Shown here piece after piece: positions 8,051-20,471 of a stretch of 64,000 nucleotides of DNA. The notes beneath the pieces were generated by a model, which ran no database searches, had not been told where the DNA came from, and saw only the letters and a list, made by a program, of their open reading frames with translations. Position numbers and translations under genes: made by a program. Each line of letters opens with the position of its first letter. Positions within the stretch are counted from its first letter, which is position 1. Where the stretch lies: the NCBI RefSeq assembly GCF_051020975.1, contig NW_027478162.1, forward strand, positions 20,026,001 to 20,090,000, read 5' to 3'. The DNA comes from Osmia lignaria lignaria (Eukaryota > Arthropoda > Insecta > Hymenoptera > Megachilidae).

Positions 8051-11000
8051 AGCTTAGCTGTGCAGAAGAAGAACAACAAGAAGAAGAAATATCTCGAAAT
8101 ATGTCCTTCAGGCCACTTCCCTTGAGATAAATCTGCAAATATCTCGGAAACGAACTGAGCTATGGCAAAATGTTAAGAGACGTTTTTTGTAGAGAATTAA
8201 GCTTCCTACTTTTTATCTTCTATGATATTTTTTGATCAGAAGCGTAGTTTTCGAGATATATCGAGATATTTAAAAGTTCCGAAGCCGCACCAACATAATA
8301 GAGATACAGAAACACCGTGGCCCCTTTCTTTGAGATAACTCTGCACTAGTGCGAGCGGCAAATGCCACTTCCAGCTTAGCTGTGCAGAAGAAGAACAACA
8401 AGAAGAAGAAATATCTCGAAATATGTCCGTCAGGCCCCTTCCCTTGAGATAAATCTGCAAATATCTCGGAAACGAAGCGAGCTATGGCAAAATGTTAAGA
8501 GACCTTTTTTGTAGAGAATTAAGTTTCCTACTTTTTATCTTCTATGATATTTTTTGATCAGAAGCGTAGTTCTCGAGATATATCAAGATATTTAAAAGTT
8601 CCGAAGCCGCACCAACATAATAGAGATACAGAAACACCGTGGCCCCTTTCTTTGAGATAACTCTGCACTAGTGCGAGCCGCAAATGCCACTTCCAGCTTA
8701 GCTGTGCAGAAGAAGAACAACAAGAAGAAGAAATATCTCGAAATATGTCCTTCAGGCCACTTCCCTTGAGATAAATCTGCAAATATCTCGGAAACGAACT
8801 GAGCTATGGCAAAATGTTAAGAGACGTTTTTTGTAGAGAATTAAGCTTCCTACTTTTTATCTTCTATGATATTTTTTGATCAGATGCGTAGTTCTCGAGA
8901 TATATCAAGATATTTAAAAGTTCCGAAGCCGCACCAACATAATAGAGATACAGAAACACCGTGGCCCCTTTCTTTGAGATAACTCTGCACTATTGCGAGC
9001 TGTAAATGCCACTTCCAGCTTAGCTGTGCAGAAGAAGAACAACAAGAAGAAGAAATATCTCGAAATATGTCCGTCAGGCCCCTTCCCTTGAGATATATCT
9101 GCAAATGTCTCGGAAACGAAGTGAGCTATGGCAAAATGTTAAGAGACCTTTTTTGTAGAGAATTATGTTTCCTACAATTTATGTTCTATGATATTTTTTG
9201 ATCAGAAGCGTAGTTTTCGAGATATATCGAGATATTTAAAAGTTCCGAAGCCGCACCAACATAATAGAGATACAGAAACACCGTGGCCCCTTTCTTTGAG
9301 ATAACTCTGCACTAGTGCGAGCGGCAAATGCCACTTCCAGCTTAGCTGTGCAGAAGAAGAACAACAAGAAGAAGAAATATCTCGAAATATGTCCGTCAGG
9401 CCCCTTCCCTTGAGATAAATCTGCAAATATCTCGGAAACGAAGCGAGCTATGGCAAAATGTTAAGAGACCTTTTTTGTAGAGAATTAAGTTTCCTACTTT
9501 TTATCTTCTATGATATTTTTTGATCAGAAGCGTAGTTCTCGAGATATATCAAGATATTTAAAAGTTCCGAAGCCGCACCAACATAATAGAGATACAGAAA
9601 CACCGTGGCCCCTTTCTTTGAGATAACTCTGCACTAGTGCGAGCCGCAAATGCCACTTCCAGCTTAGCTGTGCAGAAGAAGAACAACAAGAAGAAGAAAT
9701 ATCTCGAAATATGTCCTTCAGGCCACTTCCCTTGAGATAAATCTGCAAATATCTCGGAAACGAACTGAGCTATGGCAAAATGTTAAGAGACGTTTTTTGT
9801 AGAGAATTAAGTTTCCTACTTTTTATCTTCTATGATATTTTTTGATCAGATGCGTAGTTCTCGAGATATATCAAGATATTTAAAAGTTCCGAAGCCGCAC
9901 CAACATAATAGAGATACAGAAACACCGTGGCCCCTCTCTTTGAGATAACTCTGCACTATTGCGAGCTGTAAATGCCACTTCCAGCTTAGCTGTGCAGAAG
10001 AAGAACAACAAGAAGAAGAAATATCTCGAAATATGTCCGTCAGGCCAGTTCCTTTGAGCTGAATCTGCAAATCTCTCGGAAACGAAGCGAGCTATGGCAA
10101 AATGTTAAGAGACCTTTTTTGTAGAGAATTATGTTTCCTACAATTTATGTTCTATGATATTTTTTGATCAGAAGCGTAGTTTTCGAGATATATCGAGATA
10201 TTTAAAAGTTCCGAAGCCGCACCAACATAATAGAGATACAGAAACACCGTGGCCCCTTTCTTTGAGATAACTCTGCACTAGTGCGAGCCGCAAATGCCAC
10301 TTCCAGCTTAGCTGTGCAGAAGAAGAACAACAAGAATAAGAAATATCTCGAAATATGTCCGTCAGGCCCCTTCCCTTGAGATATATCTGCAAATATCTCG
10401 GAAACGAAGCGAGCTATGGCAAAATGTTAAGAGACCTTTTTTGTAGAGAATTATGTTTCCTACAATTTATGTTCTATGATATTTTTTGATCAGAAGCGTA
10501 GTTTTCGAGATATATCGAGATATTTAAAAGTTCCGAAGTCGCACCAACATAATAGAGATACAGAAACACCGTGGCCCCTTTCTTTGAGATAACTCTGCAC
10601 TATTGCGAGCTGCAAATGCCACTTCCAGCTTAGCTGTGCAGAAGAAGAACAACAAGAAGAAGAAATATCTCGAAATATGTCCGTCAGGCCCCTTCCCTTG
10701 AGATAAATCTGCAAATATCTCGGAAACGAAGAGAGCTATGGCAAAATGTTAAGAGACCTTTTTTGTAGAGAATTAAGTTTCCTACAATTTATGTTGTATG
10801 ATATTTTTTGATCAGAAGCGTAGTTTTCGAGATATATCGAGATATTTAAAAGTTCCGAAGCCGCACCAACATAATAGAGATACAGAAACACCGTGGCCCC
10901 TTTCTTTGAGATAACTTTGCACTATTGCGAGCTGTAAATGCCACTTTCAGCTTAGCTGTGCAGAAGAAGAACAACAAGAAGAAGAAATATCTCGAAATAT

Positions 11001-12292
11001 GTCCGTCAGGCCCCTTCCCTTGAGATATATCTGCAAATATCTCGGAAACGAAGCGAGCTATGGCAAAATGTTAAGAGACCTTTTTTGTAGAGAATTATGT
11101 TTCCTACAATTTATGTTCTATGATATTTTTTGATCAGAAGCGTAGTTTTCGAGATATATAGAGATATTTAAAAGTTCCGAAGCCGCACCAACATAATAGA
11201 GATACAGAAACACCGTGGCCCCTTTCTTTGAGATAACTCTGCACTAGTGCGAGCCGCAAATGCCACTTCCAGCTTAGCTGTGCAGAAGAAGAACAACAAG
11301 AAGAAGAAATATCTCGAAATATGTCCGTCAGGCCCCTTCCCTTGAGATAAATCTGCAAATATCTCGGAAACGAAGAGAGCTATGGCAAAATGTTAAGAGA
11401 CCTTTTTTGTAGACAATTAAGTTTCCTACTTTTTATGTTCTATGATATTTTTTGATCAGAAGCGTAGTTTTCGAGATATATCCAGATATTTCATAGTTCC
11501 GAAGCCGCACCAACATAATACAGATACAGAAACACCGTGGCCCCTTTCTTTGAGATAACTCTGCACTAGTGCGAGCCGCAAATGCCACTCCCAGCTTAGC
11601 TGTGCAGAAGAAGAACAACAAGAAGAAGAAATATCTCGAAATATGTCCGTCATGCCCCTTCCCTTCAGATATATCTGCAAATATCTCGGAAACGAAGCGA
11701 GCTATGGCAAAATGCTAAGAGACCTTTTTTGTAGAGAATTATGTTTCCTACAATTTATGTTCTATGATATTTTTTGATCAGAAGCGTAGTTTTCGAGATA
11801 TATCGAGATATTTAAAAGTTCCGAAGCCGCACCAACATAATAGAGATACAGAAACACCGTGGCCCCTTTCTTTGAGATAACTCTGCACTAGTGCGAGCCG
11901 CAAATGCCACTTCCAGCTTAGCTGTGCAGAAGAAGAACAACAAGAAGAAGAAATATCTCGAAATATGTCCTTCAGGCCACTTCCCTTGGGATAAATCTGC
12001 AAATATCTCGGAAACGAAGCGAGCTATGGCAAAATGTTAAGAGACCTTTTTTGTAGAGAATTAAGTTTCCTACTTTTTATCTTCTATGATATTTTTTGAT
12101 CAGAAGCGTAGTTCTCGAGATATATCAAGATATTTAAAAGTTCCGAAGCCGCACCAACATAATAGAGATACAGAAACACCGTGGCCCCTTTCTTTGAGAT
12201 AACTCTGCACTAGTGCGAGCCGCAAATGCCACTTCCAGCTTAGCTGTGCAGAAGAAGAACAACAAGAAGAAGAAATATCTCGAAATATGTCC
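8051..12292. repeat. Long duplicated block, copy 2 (partner 1-4,242)
   Basis: Partner of the block at the left edge, at an 8,050-bp offset. The near identity across 13 monomers, when ordinary neighbouring monomers differ at many positions, shows that this stretch was copied as one long unit and recently. The sequence between the two copies (4,243-8,050) consists of the same monomer types in a different order, so the pair is a duplication inside the array and not a simple longer period continuing throughout. The similarity continues upstream: the monomers at 7,270-8,235 have the same types in the same order as 830-1,795 and 8,880-9,845. Confidence 0.9.
9524..12099. repeat. 8-monomer higher-order repeat, copy 3 (2,576 bp)
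   Basis: Same eight diagnostic monomers in the same order as copy 1, nearly identical because this copy lies inside the long duplicated block. The ATCTCTCGG variant near 10,081 and CCACTCCCAGC near 11,591 are shared with copy 1 and not with copy 2. Confidence 0.88.
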
Positions 12293-12743
12293 GTCAGGCC
12301 CCTTCCCTTGAGATAAATCTGCAAATATCTCGGAAACGAAGCGAGCTATGGCAAAATGTTAAGAGACCTTTTTTGTAGAGAATTAAGTTTCCTACTTTTT
12401 ATGTTCTATGATATTTTTTGATCAGATGCGTAGTTCTCGAGATATATCAAGATATTTAAAAGTTCCGAAGCCGCACCAACATAATAGAAATACAGAAACA
12501 CCGTGGCCCCTTTCTTTGAGATAACTCTGCACTATTGCGAGCTGCAAATGCCACTTCCAGCTTAGCTGTGCAGAGGAAGAACAACAAGAAGAAGAAATAT
12601 CTCGAAATATGTCCGTCAGGCCAGTTCCTTTGAGCTGAATCTGCAAATATCTCGGAAACGAAGCGAGCTATGGCAAAATGTTAAGAGACCTTTTTTGTAG
12701 AGAATTAAGTTTCCTACAATTTATGTTGTATGATATTTTTTGA
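12100..12743. repeat. Two junction monomers between higher-order blocks
   Basis: The first monomer begins like the one at 4,050 but switches to the common GTCCGTCAGGCCCC form at 12,293, where the long duplication ends. The second (12,422) has AATAGAAATACAG and CAGAGGAAGAAC, variants shared only with 14,032 and 18,218. Together they bridge from copy 3 of the 8-monomer unit straight into the fifth member of another copy, skipping the third and fourth members. Confidence 0.8.
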
Positions 12744-14997
12744 TCAGAAGCGTAGTTTTCGAGATATATCGAGATATTTAAAAGTTCCGAAGCCGCACCA
12801 ACATAATAGAGATACAGAAACACCGTGGCCCCTTTCTTTGAGATAACTTTGCACTATTGCGAGCTGTAAATGCCACTTTCAGCTTAGCTGTGCAGAAGAA
12901 GAACAACAAGAAGAAGAAATATCTCGAAATATGTCCGTCAGGCCCCTTCCCTTGAGATATATCTGCAAATATCTCGGAAACGAAGCGAGCTATGGCAAAA
13001 TGTTAAGAGACCTTTTTTGTAGAGAATTATGTTTCCTACAATTTATGTTCTATGATATTTTTTGATCAGAAGCGTAGTTTTCGAGATATATAGAGATATT
13101 TAAAAGTTCCGAAGCCGCACCAACATAATAGAGATACAGAAACACCGTGGCCCCTTTCTTTGAGATAACTCTGCACTAGTGCGAGCCGCAAATGCCACTT
13201 CCAGCTTAGCTGTGCAGAAGAAGAACAACAAGAAGAAGAAATATCTCGAAATATGTCCGTCAGGCCCCTTCCCTTGAGATAAATCTGCAAATATCTCGGA
13301 AACGAAGAGAGCTATGGCAAAATGTTAAGAGACCTTTTTTGTAGACAATTAAGTTTCCTACTTTTTATGTTCTATGATATTTTTTGATCAGAAGCGTAGT
13401 TTTCGAGATATATCCAGATATTTCATAGTTCCGAAGCCGCACCAACATAATACAGATACAGAAACACCGTGGCCCCTTTCTTTGAGATAACTCTGCACTA
13501 GTGCGAGCCGCAAATGCCACTTCCAGCTTAGCTGTGCAGAAGAAGAACAACAAGAAGAAGAAATATCTCGAAATATGTCCGTCATGCCCCTTCCCTTCAG
13601 ATATATCTGCAAATATCTCGGAAACGAAGCTAGCTATGGCAAAATGCTAAGAGACCTTTTTTGTAGAGAATTATGTTTCCTACAATTTATGTTCTATGAT
13701 ATTTTTTGATCAGAAGCGTAGTTTTCGAGATATATCGAGATATTTAAAAGTTCCGAAGCCGCACCAACATAATAGAGATACAGAAACACCGTGGCCCCTT
13801 TCTTTGAGATAACTCTGCACTAGTGCGAGCCGCAAATGCCACTTCCAGCTTAGCTGTGCAGAAGAAGAACAACAAGAAGAAGAAATATCTCGAAATATGT
13901 CCGTCAGGCCCCTTCCCTTGAGATAAATCTGCAAATATCTCGGAAACGAAGCGAGCTATGGCAAAATGTTAAGAGACCTTTTTTGTAGAGAATTAAGTTT
14001 CCTACTTTTTATGTTCTATGATATTTTTTGATCAGATGCGTAGTTCTCGAGATATATCAAGATATTTAAAAGTTCCGAAGCCGCACCAACATAATAGAAA
14101 TACAGAAACACCGTGGCCCCTTTCTTTGAGATAACTCTGCACTATTGCGAGCTGCAAATGCCACTTCCAGCTTAGCTGTGCAGAGGAAGAACAACAAGAA
14201 GAAGAAATATCTCGAAATATGTCCGTCAGGCCAGTTCCTTTGAGCTGAATCTGCAAATATCTCGGAAACGAAGCGAGCTATGGCAAAATGTTAAGAGACC
14301 TTTTTTGTAGAGAATTAAGTTTCCTACTTTTTATGTTCTATGATATTTTTTGATCAGATGCGTAGTTCTCGAGATATATCAAGATATTTAAAAGTTCCGA
14401 AGCCGCACCAACATAATAGGGATACAGAAACACCGTGGCCCCTCTCTTTGAGATAACTCTGCACTATTGCGAGCTGGAAATGCCACTTCCAGTTTAGCTG
14501 TGCAGAAGAAGAACAACAAGAAGAAGAAATATCTCGAAATATGTCCGTCAGGCCCCTTCCCTTGAGATAAATCTGCAAATATCTCGGAAACGAAGCGAGC
14601 TATGGCAAAATGTTAAGAGACCTTTTTTGTAGAGAATTAAGTTTCCTACTTTTTATGTTCTATGATATTTTTTGATCAGATGCGTAGTTCTCGAGATATA
14701 TCAAGATATTTAAAAGTTCCGAAGCCGCACCAACATAATAGAGATACAGAAACACCGTGGCCCCTTTCTTTGAGATAACTCTGCACTAGTGCGAGCCGCA
14801 AATGCCACTTCCAGCTTAGCTGTGCAGAAGAAGAACAACAAGAAGAAGAAATATCTCGAAATATGTCCGTCAGGCCCCTTCCCTTGAGATAAATCTGCAA
14901 ATATCTCGGAAACGAAGAGAGCTATGGCAAAATGTTAAGAGACCTTTTTTGTAGACAATTAAGTTTCCTACTTTTTATGTTCTATGATATTTTTTGA
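12744..14997. repeat. 7-monomer block, copy 1 (partner 16,930-19,183)
   Basis: Seven monomers in this order match 16,930-19,183 at an offset of 4,186 bp (13 monomers). The first four are the fifth to eighth members of the 8-monomer unit in its GAAGCTAGC sub-lineage. The last three are AATAGAAATACAG, then GAGCTGGAAATG with CCAGTTTAGC, then a common form. The sixth monomer's GAGCTGGAAATG/CCAGTTTAGC pair occurs elsewhere only near 18,661 and 62,773. Confidence 0.82.
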
Positions 14998-15641
14998 TCA
15001 GAAGCGTAGTTTTCGAGATATATCCAGATATTTCATAGTTCCGAAGCCGCACCAACATAATACAGATACAGAAACACCGTGGCCCCTTTCTTTGAGATAA
15101 CTCTGCACTAGTGCGAGCCGCAAATGCCACTCCCAGCTTAGCTGTGCAGAAGAAGAACAACAAGAAGAAGAAATATCTCGAAATATGTCCGTCATGCCCC
15201 TTCCCTTCAGATATATCTGCAAATATCTCGGAAACGAAGCGAGCTATGGCAAAATGCTAAGAGACCTTTTTTGTAGAGAATTATGTTTCCTACAATTTAT
15301 GTTCTATGATATTTTTTGATCAGAAGCGTAGTTTTCGAGATATATCGAGATATTTAAAAGTTCCGAAGCCGCACCAACATAATAGAGATACAGAAACACC
15401 GTGGCCCCTTTCTTTGAGATAACTCTGCACTAGTGCGAGCCGCAAATGCCACTTCCAGCTTAGCTGTGCAGAAGAAGAACAACAAGAAGAAGAAATATCT
15501 CGAAATATGTCCTTCAGGCCACTTCCCTTGGGATAAATCTGCAAATATCTCGGAAACGAAGCGAGCTATGGCAAAATGTTAAGAGACCTTTTTTGTAGAG
15601 AATTAAGTTTCCTACTTTTTATCTTCTATGATATTTTTTGA
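14998..15641. repeat. Two monomers opening a long copy of 3,406-6,625
   Basis: These are the ATTTCATAGTTCC monomer with CCACTCCCAGC and the TTGGGATAAATC monomer, matching 3,406-4,049 at an offset of 11,592 bp (36 monomers). The same offset continues through 15,642-18,217, making a matched stretch of about ten monomers. The left junction lies inside the preceding monomer (14,676-14,997): its left half is of another type, while its right part (GAAGAGAGC, GTAGACAATT) already matches the corresponding part of 3,084-3,405. Confidence 0.8.
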
Positions 15642-18217
15642 TCAGAAGCGTAGTTCTCGAGATATATCAAGATATTTAAAAGTTCCGAAGCCGCACCAAC
15701 ATAATAGAGATACAGAAACACCGTGGCCCCTTTCTTTGAGATAACTCTGCACTAGTGCGAGCCGCAAATGCCACTTCCAGCTTAGCTGTGCAGAAGAAGA
15801 ACAACAAGAAGAAGAAATATCTCGAAATATGTCCTTCAGGCCACTTCCCTTGAGATAAATCTGCAAATATCTCGGAAACGAACTGAGCTATGGCAAAATG
15901 TTAAGAGACGTTTTTTGTAGAGAATTAAGTTTCCTACTTTTTATCTTCTATGATATTTTTTGATCAGATGCGTAGTTCTCGAGATATATCAAGATATTTA
16001 AAAGTTCCGAAGCCGCACCAACATAATAGAGATACAGAAACACCGTGGCCCCTCTCTTTGAGATAACTCTGCACTATTGCGAGCTGTAAATGCCACTTCC
16101 AGCTTAGCTGTGCAGAAGAAGAACAACAAGAAGAAGAAATATCTCGAAATATGTCCGTCAGGCCAGTTCCTTTGAGCTGAATCTGCAAATATCTCGGAAA
16201 CGAAGCGAGCTATGGCAAAATGTTAAGAGACCTTTTTTGTAGAGAATTATGTTTCCTACAATTTATGTTCTATGATATTTTTTGATCAGAAGCGTAGTTT
16301 TCGAGATATATCGAGATATTTAAAAGTTCCGAAGCCGCACCAACATAATAGAGATACAGAAACACCGTGGCCCCTTTCTTTGAGATAACTCTGCACTAGT
16401 GCGAGCCGCAAATGCCACTTCCAGCTTAGCTGTGCAGAAGAAGAACAACAAGAATAAGAAATATCTCGAAATATGTCCGTCAGGCCCCTTCCCTTGAGAT
16501 ATATCTGCAAATATCTCGGAAACGAAGCGAGCTATGGCAAAATGTTAAGAGACCTTTTTTGTAGAGAATTATGTTTCCTACAATTTATGTTCTATGATAT
16601 TTTTTGATCAGAAGCGTAGTTTTCGAGATATATCGAGATATTTAAAAGTTCCGAAGTCGCACCAACATAATAGAGATACAGAAACACCGTGGCCCCTTTC
16701 TTTGAGATAACTCTGCACTATTGCGAGCTGCAAATGCCACTTCCAGCTTAGCTGTGCAGAAGAAGAACAACAAGAAGAAGAAATATCTCGAAATATGTCC
16801 GTCAGGCCCCTTCCCTTGAGATAAATCTGCAAATATCTCGGAAACGAAGAGAGCTATGGCAAAATGTTAAGAGACCTTTTTTGTAGAGAATTAAGTTTCC
16901 TACAATTTATGTTGTATGATATTTTTTGATCAGAAGCGTAGTTTTCGAGATATATCGAGATATTTAAAAGTTCCGAAGCCGCACCAACATAATAGAGATA
17001 CAGAAACACCGTGGCCCCTTTCTTTGAGATAACTTTGCACTATTGCGAGCTGTAAATGCCACTTTCAGCTTAGCTGTGCAGAAGAAGAACAACAAGAAGA
17101 AGAAATATCTCGAAATATGTCCGTCAGGCCCCTTCCCTTGAGATATATCTGCAAATATCTCGGAAACGAAGCGAGCTATGGCAAAATGTTAAGAGACCTT
17201 TTTTGTAGAGAATTATGTTTCCTACAATTTATGTTCTATGATATTTTTTGATCAGAAGCGTAGTTTTCGAGATATATAGAGATATTTAAAAGTTCCGAAG
17301 CCGCACCAACATAATAGAGATACAGAAACACCGTGGCCCCTTTCTTTGAGATAACTCTGCACTAGTGCGAGCCGCAAATGCCACTTCCAGCTTAGCTGTG
17401 CAGAAGAAGAACAACAAGAAGAAGAAATATCTCGAAATATGTCCGTCAGGCCCCTTCCCTTGAGATAAATCTGCAAATATCTCGGAAACGAAGAGAGCTA
17501 TGGCAAAATGTTAAGAGACCTTTTTTGTAGACAATTAAGTTTCCTACTTTTTATGTTCTATGATATTTTTTGATCAGAAGCGTAGTTTTCGAGATATATC
17601 CAGATATTTCATAGTTCCGAAGCCGCACCAACATATTACAGATACAGAAACACCGTGGCCCCTTTCTTTGAGATAACTCTGCACTAGTGCGAGCCGCAAA
17701 TGCCACTTCCAGCTTAGCTGTGCAGAAGAAGAACAACAAGAAGAAGAAATATCTCGAAATATGTCCGTCATGCCCCTTCCCTTCAGATATATCTGCAAAT
17801 ATCTCGGAAACGAAGCTAGCTATGGCAAAATGCTAAGAGACCTTTTTTGTAGAGAATTATGTTTCCTACAATTTATGTTCTATGATATTTTTTGATCAGA
17901 AGCGTAGTTTTCGAGATATATCGAGATATTTAAAAGTTCCGAAGCCGCACCAACATAATAGAGATACAGAAACACCGTGGCCCCTTTCTTTGAGATAACT
18001 CTGCACTAGTACGAGCCGCAAATGCCACTTCCAGCTTAGCTGTGCAGAAGAAGAACAACAAGAAGAAGAAATATCTCGAAATATGTCCGTCAGGCCCCTT
18101 CCCTTGAGATAAATCTGCAAATATCTCGGAAACGAAGCGAGCTATGGCAAAATGTTAAGAGACCTTTTTTGTAGAGAATTAAGTTTCCTACTTTTTATGT
18201 TCTATGATATTTTTTGA
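15642..18217. repeat. 8-monomer higher-order repeat, copy 4 (2,576 bp)
   Basis: Same order of diagnostic monomers, 11,592 bp downstream of copy 2. It shares GAAGCTAGC near 17,815 and CCACTTCCAGC with copy 2. Private changes are ACATATTACAG near 17,632 and ACTAGTACGAG near 18,006, the latter breaking the 10-bp palindrome. This is the last complete copy of the 8-monomer unit in the window. Confidence 0.86.
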
Positions 18218-19183
18218 TCAGATGCGTAGTTCTCGAGATATATCAAGATATTTAAAAGTTCCGAAGCCGCACCAACATAATAGAAATACAGAAACACCGT
18301 GGCCCCTTTCTTTGAGATAACTCTGCACTATTGCGAGCTGCAAATGCCACTTCCAGCTTAGCTGTGCAGAGGAAGAACAACAAGAAGAAGAAATATCTCG
18401 AAATATGTCCGTCAGGCCAGTTCCTTTGAGCTGAATCTGCAAATATCTCGGAAACGAAGCGAGCTATGGCAAAATGTTAAGAGACCTTTTTTGTAGAGAA
18501 TTAAGTTTCCTACTTTTTATGTTCTATGATATTTTTTGATCAGATGCGTAGTTCTCGAGATATATCAAGATATTTAAAAGTTCCGAAGCCGCACCAACAT
18601 AATAGGGATACAGAAACACCGTGGCCCCTCTCTTTGAGATAACTCTGCACTATTGCGAGCTGGAAATGCCACTTCCAGTTTAGCTGTGCAGAAGAAGAAC
18701 AACAAGAAGAAGAAATATCTCGAAATATGTCCGTCAGGCCCCTTCCCTTGAGATAAATCTGCAAATATCTCGGAAACGAAGCGAGCTATGGCAAAATGTT
18801 AAGAGACCTTTTTTGTAGAGAATTAAGTTTCCTACTTTTTATGTTCTATGATATTTTTTGATCAGATGCGTAGTTCTCGAGATATATCAAGATATTTAAA
18901 AGTTCCGAAGCCGCACCAACATAATAGAGATACAGAAACACCGTGGCCCCTTTCTTTGAGATAACTCTGCACTAGTGCGAGCCGCAAATGCCACTTCCAG
19001 CTTAGCTGTGCAGAAGAAGAACAACAAGAAGAAGAAATATCTCGAAATATGTCCGTCAGGCCCCTTCCCTTGAGATAAATCTGCAAATATCTCGAAAACG
19101 AAGCGAGCTATGGCAAAATGTTAAGAGACCTTTTTTGTAGAGAATTAAGTTTCCTACTTTTTATGTTCTATGATATTTTTTGA
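16930..19183. repeat. 7-monomer block, copy 2 (partner 12,744-14,997)
   Basis: Second copy of the seven-monomer run, overlapping the end of the fourth 8-monomer unit. The order is identical. After it, at 19,184, the two blocks diverge: copy 1 is followed by the ATTTCATAGTTCC monomer and copy 2 by an older-looking type that resembles 830-1,151. A private TCTCGAAAACG change is seen near 19,095. Confidence 0.82.
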
Positions 19184-20471
19184 TCAGATGCGTAGTTCTC
19201 GAGATATATCAAGATATTTAAAAGTTCCGAAGCCGCACCAACATAATAGAGATACAGAAACACCGTGGCCCCTTTCTTTGAGATAACTCTGCACTATTGC
19301 GAGCTGTAAATGCCACTTCCAGCTTAGCTGTGCAGAAGAAGAACAACAAGAAGAAGAAATATCTCGAAATATGTCCGTCAGGCCCCTTCCCTTGAGATAT
19401 ATCTGCAAATATCTCGGAAACGAAGTGAGCTATGGCAAAATGTTAAGAGACCTTTTTTGTAGAGAATTATGTTTCCTACAATTTATGTTCTATGATATTT
19501 TTTGATCAGAAGCGTAGTTTTCGAGATATATCGAGATATTTAAAAGTTCCGAAGCCGCACCAACATAATAGAGATACAGAAACACCGTGGCCCCTTTCTT
19601 TGAGATAACTCTGCACTAGTGCGAGCGGCAAATGCCACTTCCAGCTTAGCTGTGCAGAAGAAGAACAACAAGAAGAAGAAATATCTCGAAATATGTCCGT
19701 CAGGCCCCTTCCCTTGAGATAAATCTGCAAATATCTCGGAAACGAAGCGAGCTATGGCAAAATGTTAAGAGACCTTTTTTGTAGAGAATTAAGTTTCCTA
19801 CTTTTTATCTTCTATGATATTTTTTGATCAGAAGCGTAGTTCTCGAGATATACCAAGATATTTAAAAGTTCCGAAGCCGCACCAACATAATAGAGATACA
19901 GAAACACCGTGGCCCCTTTCTTTGAGATAACTCTGCACTGGTGCGAGCCGCAAATGCCACTTCCAGCTTAGCTGTGCAGAAGAAGAACAACAAGAAGAAG
20001 AAATATCTCGAAATATGTCCGTCAGGCCACTTCCCTTGAGATAAATCTGCAAATATCTCGGAAACGAACTGAGCTATGGCAAAATGTTAAGAGACGTTTT
20101 TTGTAGAGAATTAAGTTTCCTACTTTTTATCTTCTATGATATTTTTTGATCAGATGCGTAGTTCTCGAGATATATCAAGATATTTAAAAGTTCCGAAGCC
20201 GCACCAACATAATAGAGATACAGAAACACCGTGGCCCCTCTCTTTGAGATAACTCTGCACTATTGCGAGCTGTAAATGCCACTTCCAGCTTAGCTGTGCA
20301 GAAGAAGAACAACAAGAAGAAGAAATATCTCGAAATATGTCCGTCAGGCCCCTTCCCTTGAGATAAATCTGCAAATATCTCGGAAACGAAGAGAGCTATG
20401 GCAAAATGTTAAGAGACCTTTTTTGTAGACAATTAAGTTTCCTACTTTTTATGTTCTATGATATTTTTTGA
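19184..20471. repeat. Four monomers resembling the left-edge types
   Basis: Types in order resemble 7,270-8,235 plus one more, but with private changes: TATACCAAGATAT near 19,854, CACTGGTGCGAG near 19,938 (which alters the 10-bp palindrome) and CCGTCAGGCCACTT near 20,021. The last monomer ends with GAAGAGAGC and GTAGACAATT, which lead into the next block. Confidence 0.75.

Noticed and set aside
3383..17739. Shorter overlapping frames (62 codons, for example 3,383-3,571, 5,959-6,147, 17,551-17,739) and the 71-codon frame at 6,660-6,875
   Set aside because: They are other reading frames of the same satellite segment, opened by single substitutions such as ATTTCATAG or GAGCCATGG.
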